This document shows, piece by piece, positions 16,685 through 29,700 of a stretch of DNA of 64,000 nucleotides (position 1 is the stretch's first letter; the number at the start of each line of letters is the position of its first letter). Location of the stretch: positions 2,159,025-2,223,024 of the forward strand of contig OZ038324.1 of assembly GCA_964035795.1 (NCBI GenBank), written 5' to 3'. The stretch is from Pterobdella sp. o SKG-2022 (taxonomy: Eukaryota > Annelida > Clitellata > Hirudinida > Piscicolidae). A model generated the notes under the pieces. The model was given only the letters and a program-made list of their open reading frames with translations. It was not told the DNA's origin and ran no database searches. The position numbers were made by a program, and so were the translations under genes.

Positions 16685-17500
16685 CATATTTTCCACCATT
16701 TTAAATGTTTTCAAAATTGTACAAAAAATAGCAATAATTGATCATTAAAAGGGAATCTAGGGTAAAAGTGTTAAATTGATTATATATAGAAAGAGTAAAT
16801 GTAAAGATCCAGCTTTTGTTTCCTTTCATTCATCTCATGTTTTTTATCTTTCATAATAATTATTCTGTTTATAATTATTTTTCTTATTGGTATGAACTCT
16901 AATACCTGATAAAAATTATATATGCTCTTCAGTTGTTAATTATTCAAATGTATTGGAATATTGTGATAAGTGTGGTAAGAAGATATTTTTAAATGTATTT
17001 AAATTCATTTATAGGTTTAAAGTTATTACTGAAGTCTGTTTCAAAATCACGTAAACCCCCTTTAAACCACGCCAAAACGACTCTCTAGCTTCGAAAACTT
17101 TCTACTTCAGTGTCGAGCTTGTAATGGCCCAAAGGATGAAGCAATGAAGACATCAGACCTAAACCCTCATCCACATGGCAAGACTTCTGCTTTTGCCACT
17201 TTCTATAAAAAGTTCGCTTTATTTTGTTTTGATACTGTTAGTCGTTTAAGCGTTTTTTTCTGTTAATTTGTTTTTTTAGTTTGTACAGTTTGATGTTATA
17301 TCAAAATAACACAGACCCCAACAAACCTAACAAAGCGCCTTTGCTGCTGAGATTATAATAATGTAGCTTTGAACTTGATAACAATATTGAAATCGAAGCG
17401 AACTTTTGAAAGGGGACAAAGATAATGTTAAACGATAACATTTGAATAACATACCGATCAATACTTTATTACTGAAGGGTTTCAACCATTTCAAGATCCT
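16685..17500. other. No supported gene; one protein-like plus-strand frame
   Basis: At about 17095-17230 the plus frame reads FLLQCRACNGPKDEAMKTSD and continues about 25 residues. It has no recognised family and no neighbouring exons, so it may be an exon or repeat remnant. Confidence 0.3.
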
Positions 17501-17519
17501 CTCAATCTTTCTTTCTTTT

Positions 17520-18290
17520 ATTATTTTATTATGCTTACTTTTCCATTGTTATTTTTTTTATTACCATTTGATTGTTATTATTATTATGTTTTTATGCTTA
17601 TTGTTTTTTATTATTTGATTATTATTATGTTTTTATGCTTTTTTTTATTTTTATTTTTTTATGAACACTCATTTAAAATTTCGATGTCAGTTTTTTTAAT
17701 CTTATTATTAATATTATCCTCTTTTATTATTATAATTATTATTATTCTTTTTATTATTATAATGATAATTGATATTCTTTTTATTATTATAATAATTATT
17801 ATTATTCTTTTTTATAATAATAATAATAATTATTTTTTATTATTATATAAATTATTAATATTATTTTTATTATTATAATGATGATTATTATTATTTTTTA
17901 TTATAATAATAATAATTATTTTTTTTTTTAATATTATAATAATTATTATTATTCTTTTTTTTATAATAATAATAATAATTATTATTATTTTTGTTATCAT
18001 TATAATAATTATTATTCTTTTTATTATTATAATGATAATTATTATTATTTTTTATAATAATAATAATAATTATTATTTTTTTTATTCATATAATTATTTT
18101 TTTTTTTTATTATTATAATAATTATTATTATTCTTTTTTATAATAATAATAATTACTATTATTCTTTTTTAATATTATAATAATTATTATTATTCTTTTT
18201 TATTCTTATCATAATTATTATTATTCTTTTTTAATAGTATAATTATTATTATTATTCTTTTTTATTCTTATAATAATAATTATTATTTTT
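17520..18290. repeat. A+T-only palindromic tandem array
   Basis: Repeating units of TTATTATAATAATTATTATT plus TCTTTTT. Each unit is internally self-complementary, so the region can form cruciforms. Confidence 0.85.
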
Positions 18291-19290
18291 ACTTTTTTAC
18301 AGTTTTTAAATTTTTTTAAATTAACCCAAAACGGAACTTTGCAACGATGCAACGTTTCGGAGTCACTTGTGAATACTAAAAATTTTGATAAACCCAAACA
18401 CAAAAGCTTTTGACAACTTCAAAATATCCATTATTTCACCATTTATTGAGTACTTTTAATTCATTTATATATAAAATATTTTTATAAATTTTTAAAATTA
18501 ATTATGTATTAAACTATTATTATTTTAATTAATTAATTTTTAAAATTAATTTATTTGATGATATAATGACAGAAAAATTTTAAATCAATCGACACTTGTG
18601 TATTATAAGGTATATTTCACTTTTGAATATGTGGGCTGCACTTTTGATTCCCCAAATAAAGTTTATATAATAAATTAAGAGCTAATATAAATTATTATAC
18701 AGTGATTTTGCTTCATTATAATAATCCAGGTTAAATTTCTAGCTTATTTTTGATGATATGGGTTTTAGTGTACTTACAGAAAAAGTTAAAATGAGTAATA
18801 GAAACTTCAGCGGAATTTTCTGCACGAAATAAAAATGATCTTTCACACATTCACATCTTGTGTTGATTGGTGGATAAAGATTGACTCAATTTCAAGGATT
18901 TCAAATTCAAGAGAATAATAATGGTTATCAAAGTGAAGATGAAGCATGAAATATAACAGTAATTAAAAAAGTATAATCTAAGTCTCATAATTAAGAATGC
19001 TTTCTTTCTGCTGTTTTATAGCTTTTATCTAATTTGGAACTCTGGCATCTCTTCATTAACTTTTGAATTTATTAATTTAGAATTGTTGCTTTGATAAATG
19101 CTTATAATCAATTTTTCGATTCTTTTGATTGTCTTAGTTTTTTTATAGTTTTCGGAATTAAAATTTAAATTTTTATATAATTATTATGTTTGTAAATAAA
19201 TTTCCACTTTTTCAAGATTTATAGTCATTAGAATGCAAAATAAACATGGCGAAATTTTTTTGAAATTTAGTGAATATTTCATTTTAAAAA
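18291..19290. other. A+T-rich DNA, no gene seen
   Basis: No exon, RNA gene or repeat family recognised. Confidence 0.45.
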
Positions 19291-19296
19291 AAAAAT

Positions 19297-19368
19297 TAGC
19301 AGAGCGTGGTTTCGATCCACGGACCTCTGGGTTATGGGCCCAGCACGCTTCCGCTGCGCCACTCTGCT
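19297..19368 (-). tRNA. tRNA-iMet: Initiator tRNA-Met (CAT)
   Basis: Minus-strand cloverleaf. The acceptor stem AGCAGAG pairs with CTCTGCT, starting with the A1:U72 pair of eukaryotic initiators. The D arm is GCGCAGCGGAAGCG. The anticodon arm is TGGGCCCATAACCCA with anticodon CAT and the three G:C pairs typical of initiators. The T arm is CGTGG-ATCGAAA-CCACG, with ATCG in place of TTCG as in other eukaryotic initiators. Length is 72 nt including discriminator A. A run of T follows at once on the coding strand and serves as a pol III terminator. It has no intron and looks functional. Confidence 0.97.
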
Positions 19369-20050
19369 TTAATAAGGAAATTGCTTAAAAGCATTTAAAT
19401 TAAAAATCGAATTTTCTGATATTTTCTTTAAGCCCACGCCGAATATTCGAAAGGTTCTTCAATAAAATTTGTTTTAAATTAGAGACAAATGATCTAATTA
19501 AGAAAATATTTCAAAGTCATTTAATTAACCAAAAAAATTTTGAATTTTGCACGATTTTGTTTGAATGTATGGCAAGTGAGATATTTGAAAATTTAATTTT
19601 GTAGATGTTGATGCAAGAAATAAGTGTTTAAAGAAAATATTAGCAGATTAAATTATTAAGAGATTAAAAATATTAATAATTATAGCTTTTTTTGAATAAA
19701 TATAATAAAAACATGATTCTTTTGTAACTTTAAAACAATAGAATTAACTATAATAAAATTTATAATCACAAAAGTTTTTCAAATAAAATTGTTATCAATT
19801 TGAAGTTAAAGTCCTTAAATCCTAATTATTTTGATAGTTCAAGCGATATAATAAGAATCTAAAAAAAGGCACCAAATTAAACGTAATAAATTTTTCAGAT
19901 GCTTTAATTAAGGTTCAGCAACTGATGGTGTGGTCAAATTAAATGTAATTTTTGTCGTTACTTATTTAATTAGAATAGCCCAGAAAGGGACTTGGCAGTG
20001 AGGAGATGTTGAGTGAGGGGAGTCTGGTTGCAACTTGCATATTCATGATA
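19369..20050. other. Intergenic DNA left of the collagen promoter
   Basis: A+T-rich; nothing recognised. Confidence 0.4.
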
Positions 20051-20468
20051 TATAACGTAATGTTGTATAATATTGCAACATCGAGTAACAAAAGTGGATG
20101 TTATATACTTCATATAACAACACTAAATGACTAACACATACAACCTCGCACACATACACGCACTTTAAATCTTAGTATAACATCACTCCAACTTTATAAC
20201 TCATTATAACATCACGTGCGTAAAGAATGATCACATGCATATAGCACACACTCCATAAAAAGTCATTATGGAGCACAGCGTAGGCATGATGTCTGGATAG
20301 CACCAGCTGAAGTCTCCTTGCAACATCACATTATCGCTAGGCGTTGCTAGGGAAATCGGGTGCCAGTTGCGGAAAATTAATCTGGAATTATTAAACGCTA
20401 CATAATTCGCATCAGCGCACCACTGGTTTGAGTCAGTTTCCCTTCCTTTCGTCCATTTTTGCGCGAAA
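20051..20468 (+). promoter_or_regulatory. Collagen 5' flank with repeated AACATCAC words
   Basis: This 400-bp flank is clearly less A+T-rich than its surroundings. It repeats variants of one word: TTGCAACATCGAG, TATAACATCACTCC, TATAACATCACGTGCG, TTGCAACATCACATTATCG. A promoter role is inferred from position. The stretch next to the ATG is pyrimidine-rich (TTTCCCTTCCTTTCGTCC). Confidence 0.45.
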
Positions 20469-21591
20469 ATGGCGAAATTGACATCTATTCTCCTGCTTAT
20501 CGCTGTGATCTGTGTGGCTACTGAAGCCGCCAGAGGTTGGTATCTTTCAGTCTTTCAGGAGTGCAAATTGTGGAATTATGCTTATTTTGTTAATAACTTC
20601 ATTCTAATTATTTTTTTTGCTTCTTGAAAATCACAAAAACTTTGTGAATGCTTGAAAATAAAAACGTGGCAATTAAAAATTAACATGTCTTTTCAGAAGC
20701 CAGAGTGAGTTCTATGGATTACTTTTGGAATACCATTTTCAGGATTATATAATCTCGAGTTGATTGGTTGTTTTTTGATTGCAAAAGTTTATAGTTTTAA
20801 AAATAGTTTAACCTGAACCAAAATAAGAATATTAAAATTTCGGCCCGTTAGAGGGTACTAACAAAATGAGTTTTACTTCTTGTGAGTTAAAGAGTGGTTT
20901 GTTATGGTCGTTAGTTGTTGCTTTCAATCAATTGCCATATCTTTATTATGGATTATTTTTGTCACAGAGGAGAACACCAAAACTTAAGAACAAGGTGAGA
21001 ATCCTGAATATTAATTGAAAAATTTCAACCAATAAAATTTTATTCTTATTTCAAAGTAATAAATATTTAAAGTAAATAAGATAGTACAATTATAATATTT
21101 AATTAATCTAGATAAAAATAAATTCTTAAAAGTTATTTTAATAAATAAATAATGATTAAACCTCCCATCTGCATCACCTGCAACTATAGCTCAGAGGAGA
21201 CTCGAGTGCCGCTGAATCGGTAGTTCTTCAAACTCATTTAATATTAATTTATGCATATGTATATCGATTTTAATGAACTCATTTAATATTAATTTATGCA
21301 TATTTATATCGATTAATTTAATTAGTATGCATTTATTTGTCTATGAACCAATTAAATAGAGCTTTAAACAATTTTCTTCAACCTAACAAAATTAATTATT
21401 TTCAAAAAAAAAATAAATACAAACAAAAACAAACACAGATTAACATTGCATATAAAAATTTAATAACAAAAATGACACAAAAAAAAACCCCTTCTTTTCC
21501 TCCTTAGTTGAACTTGGACGATGTAATGTTGAACACAGACAAGGCAGGCCCCAACTATGGCCAAGTCAACCCTGTGTCTGCTGTCATTGTG
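20469..21591 (+). other. Collagen exons 1-5: signal peptide and N-terminal linker
   Basis: Exon 1 20469-20535 (phase 1 end); exon 2 20697-20704 (8 nt, AAGCCAGA); exon 3 20974-21000 (about 27 nt, RRTPKLKNK); exon 4 about 21191-21220 (30 nt, [10 protein letters not shown]); exon 5 21508-21591 ([19 protein letters not shown] and onward). Exon 1 joined straight to exon 3 or 4 meets a stop, and joined to exon 5 it puts the helix out of frame, so the 8-nt exon is needed. Exons 3 and 4 are phase 0 on both sides and could be skipped. Exon 5 could instead end at 21588. Confidence 0.6.
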
Positions 21592-23741
21592 GTTCGATGC
21601 TTTTGTTATTTGTATATTCTGTTTGCTTGTATTTATTTATTTAAATGTTTCGTTGTTTCATGGTTTCTAATTTTTCAGTTATTTTTTGTGTTAGTTTTTC
21701 AATTTTATTTTTATATTAATTTTAAAAACTTATTTATACATTTTATTTATTGATTATATTTTATAAGTTTATTTGTGTTATTTATTTATTTTTTTGTTTT
21801 TTAGTTACTGATATCTATACATATTATTAGTATTTATCAATGTTTTTTTTATTTTTATGTATACAAATTAATATATTTTTTCACCTGTAATTTTAATAAT
21901 ACTAACACTTACATAAGTTGAAAAATTCCCATATTAATTGATTAACTATACTTTTTATTTTTATTATTATTGTGTTTATTGTTTTTGCATTTAATAGCAT
22001 CAGTACGTTATATTGTCTTGAGCTTTTCAGCGCTTAAAAGACGCTTCAAAATGTCACCAAAGCTCATAGTTCATTTAAGCGTTAAGGTTAAAAAACGTAA
22101 CCTGTTTCATGATGATAATAGTAAATTAATACAAAATAATATCAATAAAAGTGAAATGTTAAAAAATAAATTGAATTATAATTGCAAGACTAAAACAAAT
22201 GAAATGGTCAACTTCAAGCCAGTATAGCCATCATAGCCATCATAGACATTTTCAAAAAAAATTTATTACCTCACCTTCCTTTGTTCACCCAACCATTGCC
22301 CTTATCAACGCTAAAACCTTTTTCTCAACCATCTTTCACCATCACATCAACCTCATCCACAACCAATTTTCTTCCTAACAACCTTTTAGACTTTACTACT
22401 TCTCATCATCACTACTACTTACTTCATTACAAGCTCCACTATTATGACCACCATCATTACCGAGATTACCATTACCACTCCCACCACCACTATCATCATT
22501 ATCTTTAACACCCTACTACCTCGAGTACACCTTCACTCCAATCTCACCCCACACCTCCACACAGGGTCAGCCAGGACCCAGGGGACCCCCAGGACCACCA
22601 GGATCTATTGTGAGATTCTGTTTCCATTAATTGGGTTTTGTTTAAATGGACTGTGATTGCGATATGGAATGGTTTTTAGTTTAATTAGATTGCTAATGAG
22701 AGATTCTCCTATAAATTGAATGTATAAATTTAAAGATAGTTCTGAAAGAAATTTTATAGAATATATTGAATAATAATGAAGATAATTTCAAAATTTTTTT
22801 TGTGTAATGAGAGTTAATTATGGAAATAAAGAGTGAGACTCAAATAACTTCCAAACTTATTCTTTTAAAAAATTCAATGAAACTGAATGGATGAAAACTG
22901 AAATATAAAATACAGCATTTTTATAAATCTTTTTGTTGCCTCATAAATTGGCAAATTGAAAACAGAATGACCAATGTAACAATAACACACAAACACATAC
23001 GCCCAAACATACAAAAAGTACACATACAAGCCAATACACACAAAATACAAACAAACAAATACTCGTACAAGCACGCACACAAACAAACTCACTCACACAG
23101 GGACCCCAAGGATATCCTGGATCCCGTGGAGAACCAGGAGAGCCTGGATCTGTGGTATGTGACTCATTGACAATATTAAAAATTATAAGAATATTGAAAA
23201 CGACATTATAAACAATAATAATAATAATTACCAGGATAGTAAGGATATGAATAATACTGACATTAAAAGCAACATGAATATTGATAATTTTAACTTATGA
23301 ATTAGCTTGTTTTATACTATTATTCTAATTATTATCTTTTTATTGTTATTTTTTTTATTATAAATATTATTATTGTTCTTATTCAGGGATCTACAGGACC
23401 CAGAGGTCTCCCAGGAGCACCAGGAGCTCCGGGAAAAGACGTACGCTGTCTTTTTTTGTAATAATAAAAATAATAATGTGTTATATTATTATTTCTATTT
23501 ATTGTTATTGTCGTGCATTAAATTATCTTTGTACCTAGCACTATAAAAAAAAGATAAAGCAAAATTTTAAAAAATACTTTTTTGCTTTTAAATCTTCAAT
23601 GGTATAAATTTATCATATACAATAACTTGAAACATAAAAGAAAATTAGTGAAAAGCTTATCAACTTACAACACACCAATCAGCACATCAACAAAAATAGA
23701 AAAAAAGCACCACACAAAATACAGAGCTTATCAGCCAAATT

Positions 23742-23786
<45 letters not shown>

Positions 23787-26700
23787 TGAGTAAAAAACCA
23801 ATTCAAAACTGACGAATATAACTAAATTTAACACACAAAAATAAACAGGGAAATCACGGAAGGGACGGAGAAGCTGGTCTCAGAGGTCCCCCAGGATCAC
23901 CTGTTAGTTTCTTGTTGTTGTGTTCATAAAGGGTTATACATGGAGGTTTAATATAATTACATGTATTGTTATAATTGCGAGAATTTGGTGTAAAGACTTG
24001 GCAAAATTGTAAAAAATATTGTTATTTTCAATACGATAATAACATAATGATAGAAGATACAATGCATGGATAAGGATAAAAGCATTTAAATTTAAAAATT
24101 CATAATAATAATAATTGAAAAATTATAATAAAAATAATATAATAATAATAATGAAAACACAAACACTTTAGGGACCAGTGGGAAGCCCCGGATTTCCAGG
24201 ATTTCCTGGTGCCAAAGGACACAGAGTGAGTAAATTTAATATTTGATGGGAAGGATTGGTAAGAAGATGACGATGGTTGTAGTTATGATGATGATGGTGT
24301 TGGAGGAGTAATTAGGATTATGGCTCTGATGCTAGTGGTGGTGATAATGATGATGAAGATAATGTTTATTCTAAAGGGTCTTATTGATAATAATGGTTAT
24401 GACCCTCGTGAATAAATATACATATATAATGAAAAATTATAATTTAATTATTATAATAATAAATAAAAATAAAACGAAAGGGAGGACCAGGAGCTGCTGG
24501 TTCAAGGGGAGAGCCAGGAAAGCTTGGAGAAAAGGTGCGTTGTGCTGTTATTTTGAAACTTTTGATCTTAGTAGTTGTAAGGCTTTAAATATTCTTTCAT
24601 TGATTTAGTTTTATTTTTTTTGAAGATTTTTTTCTATATTTTTCTTTATTTATTTTTTTTGTTTCTCAAATCTTCTCTTAGCTTGTTAAATTATGATTTT
24701 TATGGTATTGTCACTTCAGTTTTCAAATGGGCACATTAAAATTCACCATTGTAGTGATACAATTATTCTTCAAGTATTGAAATTTTGACATGACATTATT
24801 ATCATTGCACTACAGGGAGTTGATGGCAGTGCTGGACCCGCTGGAGCCCCCGGAACACCCGTGAGTGACAACACCTTAAAAACTTATTATATAGCCCTAT
24901 AACATTATTACATGAACAAATGAGTTAAAAAGTTTAAAACTATTAAAGAAAAATAATAAAAATAGGATTTAACATTTATGAATAGAATTGAATGACTGGT
25001 AGACCGTATAAGGTATTTATATTTATGAATGTCCAAATGGCCAGGGTATCCGTGGTGTAGCTGGAGAGAGAGGAGCTGACGGCAAAGAAGGACCCGCTGT
25101 AAGACATTTGTTTTTGTGCTTCAAATGAAAAATAAATATTATTTTTGAATTTTCATGTTTTGACATACTTGTTTAATCTTTTTTAAACCAAAAGTTTATT
25201 TTTTTCTAAAAAAATTAAATTCTTTAAACAACCAAATAGTATAATTGAAAAAAAGCAACAAAGCCCCTTAAATACAATTTTTTCATCACCAAACAGGGAC
25301 CCAGAGGTGCCGATGGGCAACCAGGACCAGCTGGAGCTGCAGGACCCGCTGGAGCTCCAGGTCCTTCAGGACATCCAGGAGCTGCTGGTGCTAAAGTGCG
25401 ATTTATAATAATTACAACTAATTCTTTATCTAACAACCCTGTACTCAGTGTCATTAGTTTACATAAAAATTTGTTGGTGAAAATGATGATTTGGCATATA
25501 TATGATCTGATGCACAAACGGACAGGGAGAACAAGGAATCACAGGAGAGAGAGGAGCACCAGGAGTGCAGGGACTTCCAGGATTCATCGGTCTTGCTGGA
25601 GCCCCTGGAGAGCCTGGAAGAGCTGTAAGTATAACATGCTTTAATTTTGGCTTTGAAGATATGAATATTCAACAAATATTGGAATACATATAAAAAATAA
25701 TTTTGAGACAAAAAATACGACCTATGATAGGGATTTAGTTTACTATTTGACTACTTTAGTTTAGCAAAATTAATGGGATTAATAACCCTTTATTGAAAAA
25801 ATAATTTAAGCTTGACGACCTCTACAGGGAGCTCCAGGATCTGATGGAGCTCAGGGAGGTAGAGGAGAAAGAGTGAGTTACAATACTTCGTATTGATTTC
25901 ATTCAATCAAGTTTAATTATTGATTGGGAAATTAAAATTTTGACAACACCATTGATAGGGAGAGCCTGGTTCAGCTGGATCTCCTGGATTCGCTGGACCC
26001 AGTGGTCTTCAGGGTATTGTAGGAAACCCAGGTTCCATTGGAGCCAAAGGAGAAATTGTACGTATAATTTTTATAACTAAAAAGTATCTTAAAAGATTCA
26101 TTGAAGATATGACTTGCTTGTAGGGAGCCGTGGGAGGTGTAGGTCACCCAGGAGAGCCTGGTTTGAGGGGACCAAATGGACCCCAAGGTGACAGGGGAGA
26201 GAGAGGAAAACCCGGTGTACAAGGAAAGAGAGTGAGTTTTGCCGTTTTGACTCTCAACAGTAATTTCGATTCTCACATATTCACGATAGCGTTGAAATCA
26301 TACAAACATGATCTGGAAATGTTAATTTGTTGATTCTTACTTGAAAGGGTAAAGCTGGACCACCAGGACCTCAAGGATCAAACGGAGCTGTGGGAGAAAA
26401 GGTTTAAACTATATATAAACTTTATAAAACTACAAAAGTTCTATTATGAAATACAAACTTATTATATGTAAATATGCATCATCAATTAAATTTTTCAAAA
26501 ATGTAGGGTCCACAAGGAAACAGTGGAAGCCCAGGAGTAGCAGGAATCCCAGGAAGTTTCGGAGCCATCGGAGGAAAAGGACCCGTTGGAGAACCTGGAG
26601 TCAAGGGACCAGATGTATGTGTTTATTTTTCAAATATTTTGTAAAGGCTACAAAAATTTTTTTTTGTTGAAATTACTTTGAAGCCTTACTAAATATTGAA

Positions 26701-29700
26701 CAAGTAATAATTTCATGATAATATCAGCTCATTCTCATAAATATTCTTTTATAACATTGTTAGTTATTAGTAGCTGGTGATAAATAAATATTTGACAGGG
26801 AGACCAAGGAAAGAAAGGAGCTATCGGTCTTCCAGGAGCCTTGGTTAGTTTCTATTCCATGCTTTATAACGTTGTGATGGGAAAGCTATCAAGGATACAA
26901 TCAAATGTATGCCCAATTCGCCCAAAATAAATGCTGAATATTCAATGCAGGGAGCTCCAGGTGCCCCAGGATCCGATGGATTGGATGGAACCGCTGGAGA
27001 TGCTGTGAGTTCTATTTCTTATATGATTCTTTAGACATAAAAACTATGTAGCCTAAAAATTGCTAAAGTTTACACCGCTATAATTTTAATTGTGATTTTA
27101 TTGTATTTTATCCAAAGATGTTTTTTTGAATTATATAAATAAATATCGTTCCTATGACCTTGATTTTTTTATGAACTAGATGATATTTTGCACAGGGTAA
27201 ACCAGGAAAAGATGGTCGTGATGGAGAGCAAGGACCACAGGGTCCACAAGGAGCCCCTGGACCTCAAGGACCTAACGGAGAAAGAGGAAAGGCTGTGAGT
27301 TTGAAACCCTTATAGCCATCAATATATGAAATTAGTTTGTCAATCTTATAAAATTTGAATATTACAGATGGTAGAATAAATTTTCGTGAAGTTTGTTTAT
27401 AACAATATTTCAATATTGGTGAATTCTTAGTACAATTGTTTTGTTGCAGGGAGCTCCAGGAGCTAACGGCGAAGACGGGCCTACTGGAGACAAGGGACCT
27501 GATGGAGAACGTGGAAGAGACGGAGAATCCGGTGCTATTGGAGAAACTGGAGATGCTGTGAGAAGCTAAGCATTTAATAATTTAATTAAAAACATTTTTT
27601 TGGGGATTAGTGCATTTAAGTGGGTAAATATACAAAGAACTGAAATGATTCAAAGGGAGAAGAAGGATCAGAAGGTATTGATGGAGAACCCGGACCCCAG
27701 GGATACCCTGTTAGTAGTCCATCTTTGTCATTTCATACTACTTGAATTGCTTACTAATCATAATATAATTCAAATGATTAAATTTTTATATTTTTCAACC
27801 AAAATATCAAATTCGAAGCCTTTTCAAATATATTTATTGGAATTTGTGTGAAACAATTATATAGAACAAATAAAAACAAATATACATAGATTCAACATTA
27901 AAAACATCTGAACCGATGACAGGGTTTGCCAGGACCATACGGACCCCCAGGAGCCCAAGGAGCTCCAGGAGGACCAGGACCTAAAGGACCAGTCGGTGCA
28001 CCAGGACTCAGTGGAGCTCCTGTAAGATAATATTTCTCGTTTCATGAGAATTATGGGTTCAAAAATGCTAATATTTTTGCTCGAACATATATGGAAAAAT
28101 TACTCATAACAAGTGCATACATATATAAAAACATACTAGCAATGGTGTTACAAAAAAACGTGATGCTTGGTAGGGAGAGAGAGGAGAGCCAGGAGACACA
28201 GGAGCTCCAGGTAAAACTGGTCCCACAGGAGAGAAAGGACTGCCAGGAGCTGATGGACCTGTTGGACCTCCTGTGAGTTGTCTTTGAATTTTTTCTATTT
28301 TAACTTCCATATCATCTAAAAAAAATTTTTTTCTCAAATATGAAATTATTTTTAATTTATTTTAAATATTTTGTTTTTATTTTAAATCTCACTAGTTTTG
28401 AATAGATATGATCATGTAAATGTGTTTAATTAGATTCATTGGCAACCAGATGTGATCTTTCACATGTTTTTTTAGAAAAATTAACTTTTATCCAGGGACC
28501 CGCTGGAGACCCTGGAACAGCTGGAGAGGAAGGACACACCGGATTGACCGTATGTTGTTACACCTTTGACCAATTTCAATGTTACATTGTTTTATATAGA
28601 GTTAAATCAATAAGTAAAAATACATTTTCAAAACTTCAAACTCTATTCAATTTAATTTTATTAAAAAGTTGAAATGTCTTTTATATTATTATTTAAAACT
28701 GAATTTTTGCATTTTTTTTACCAACTGCAAACAGGGAAAACCCGGTGAGATCGGAAACACTGGACCCGCAGGAGGTGCTGGAGGGCCAGTAAGCATATAT
28801 TAAATATTTATTTTGAGTTATTTTTTAATTCATTTGAAACCTAACAAAAAATTTAACTCAAATAAAATAAATTATTAAACACATATTTAATTTATATAAA
28901 ATATATTTTGATGAATACTTAACAACGCCATATTCAACCCAGGGAGATGTAGGAGCACCCGGTAGAAAGGGTCCTCCAGGAAGGTCTGGAACCCCTGTGA
29001 GTTTATCTTTTTTTTGAGCTTCGACCTATGAGCTTTATATGTTTAAGGAACTTTTTAAACATTGAAAAGGCTAATGAATAGTTTTGAAAGTGAAATTATA
29101 TTTTATTTTTCAATTTTTTGTTTTTCATGCAGAGTTTTTCAAAAAAATGCATAAATTAATTTTGAAAAAAGGGTAAGCAAGGTTTGCCCGGAAACCCAGG
29201 CCCTAGCGGTCTTTCAGGAGAAACTGGGCCTCAAGGTTTGGTATTGTTATAATTATCTTTTTAATTCTAAACTAAACGTTCAAAAAATACTTTCACAACT
29301 GTTTATACATACGATATAAAATATCCAAAAGTACAAAATATAAACGATGGTCTTTAACTTGGAACTTTTCTCAAAATTTTTTCACGAAATGCTGAATTTC
29401 AAAAGTTTCAAGCTATTTCACAAACTTCAAACTGGAAATTTAGTCTATACACCAAAAACCAAACAAACAGGACCTTTGGGATTGAAGGGTCCAACTGGAA
29501 GCCAGGGAGCCACAGGAGGAAGAGGAGAACCAGGAGAGGGTGGAGCCCCAGGTCCCGATGGACCCCTTGTAAGTTAAAGCGTTTGTTGGTTTTAATGATT
29601 TTGAGTTTTGATCTATATCTAAAATTATGGTGAAATTCATGTTGAAAATAATTTATTATATATTTTAATTTAAATTTTGAAATCGAATACAGGGATTGAC

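Noticed and set aside
21970..22227. 85-codon frame in collagen intron 5
   Set aside because: Not in phase with the collagen, no homology recognised and inside a well-defined intron.
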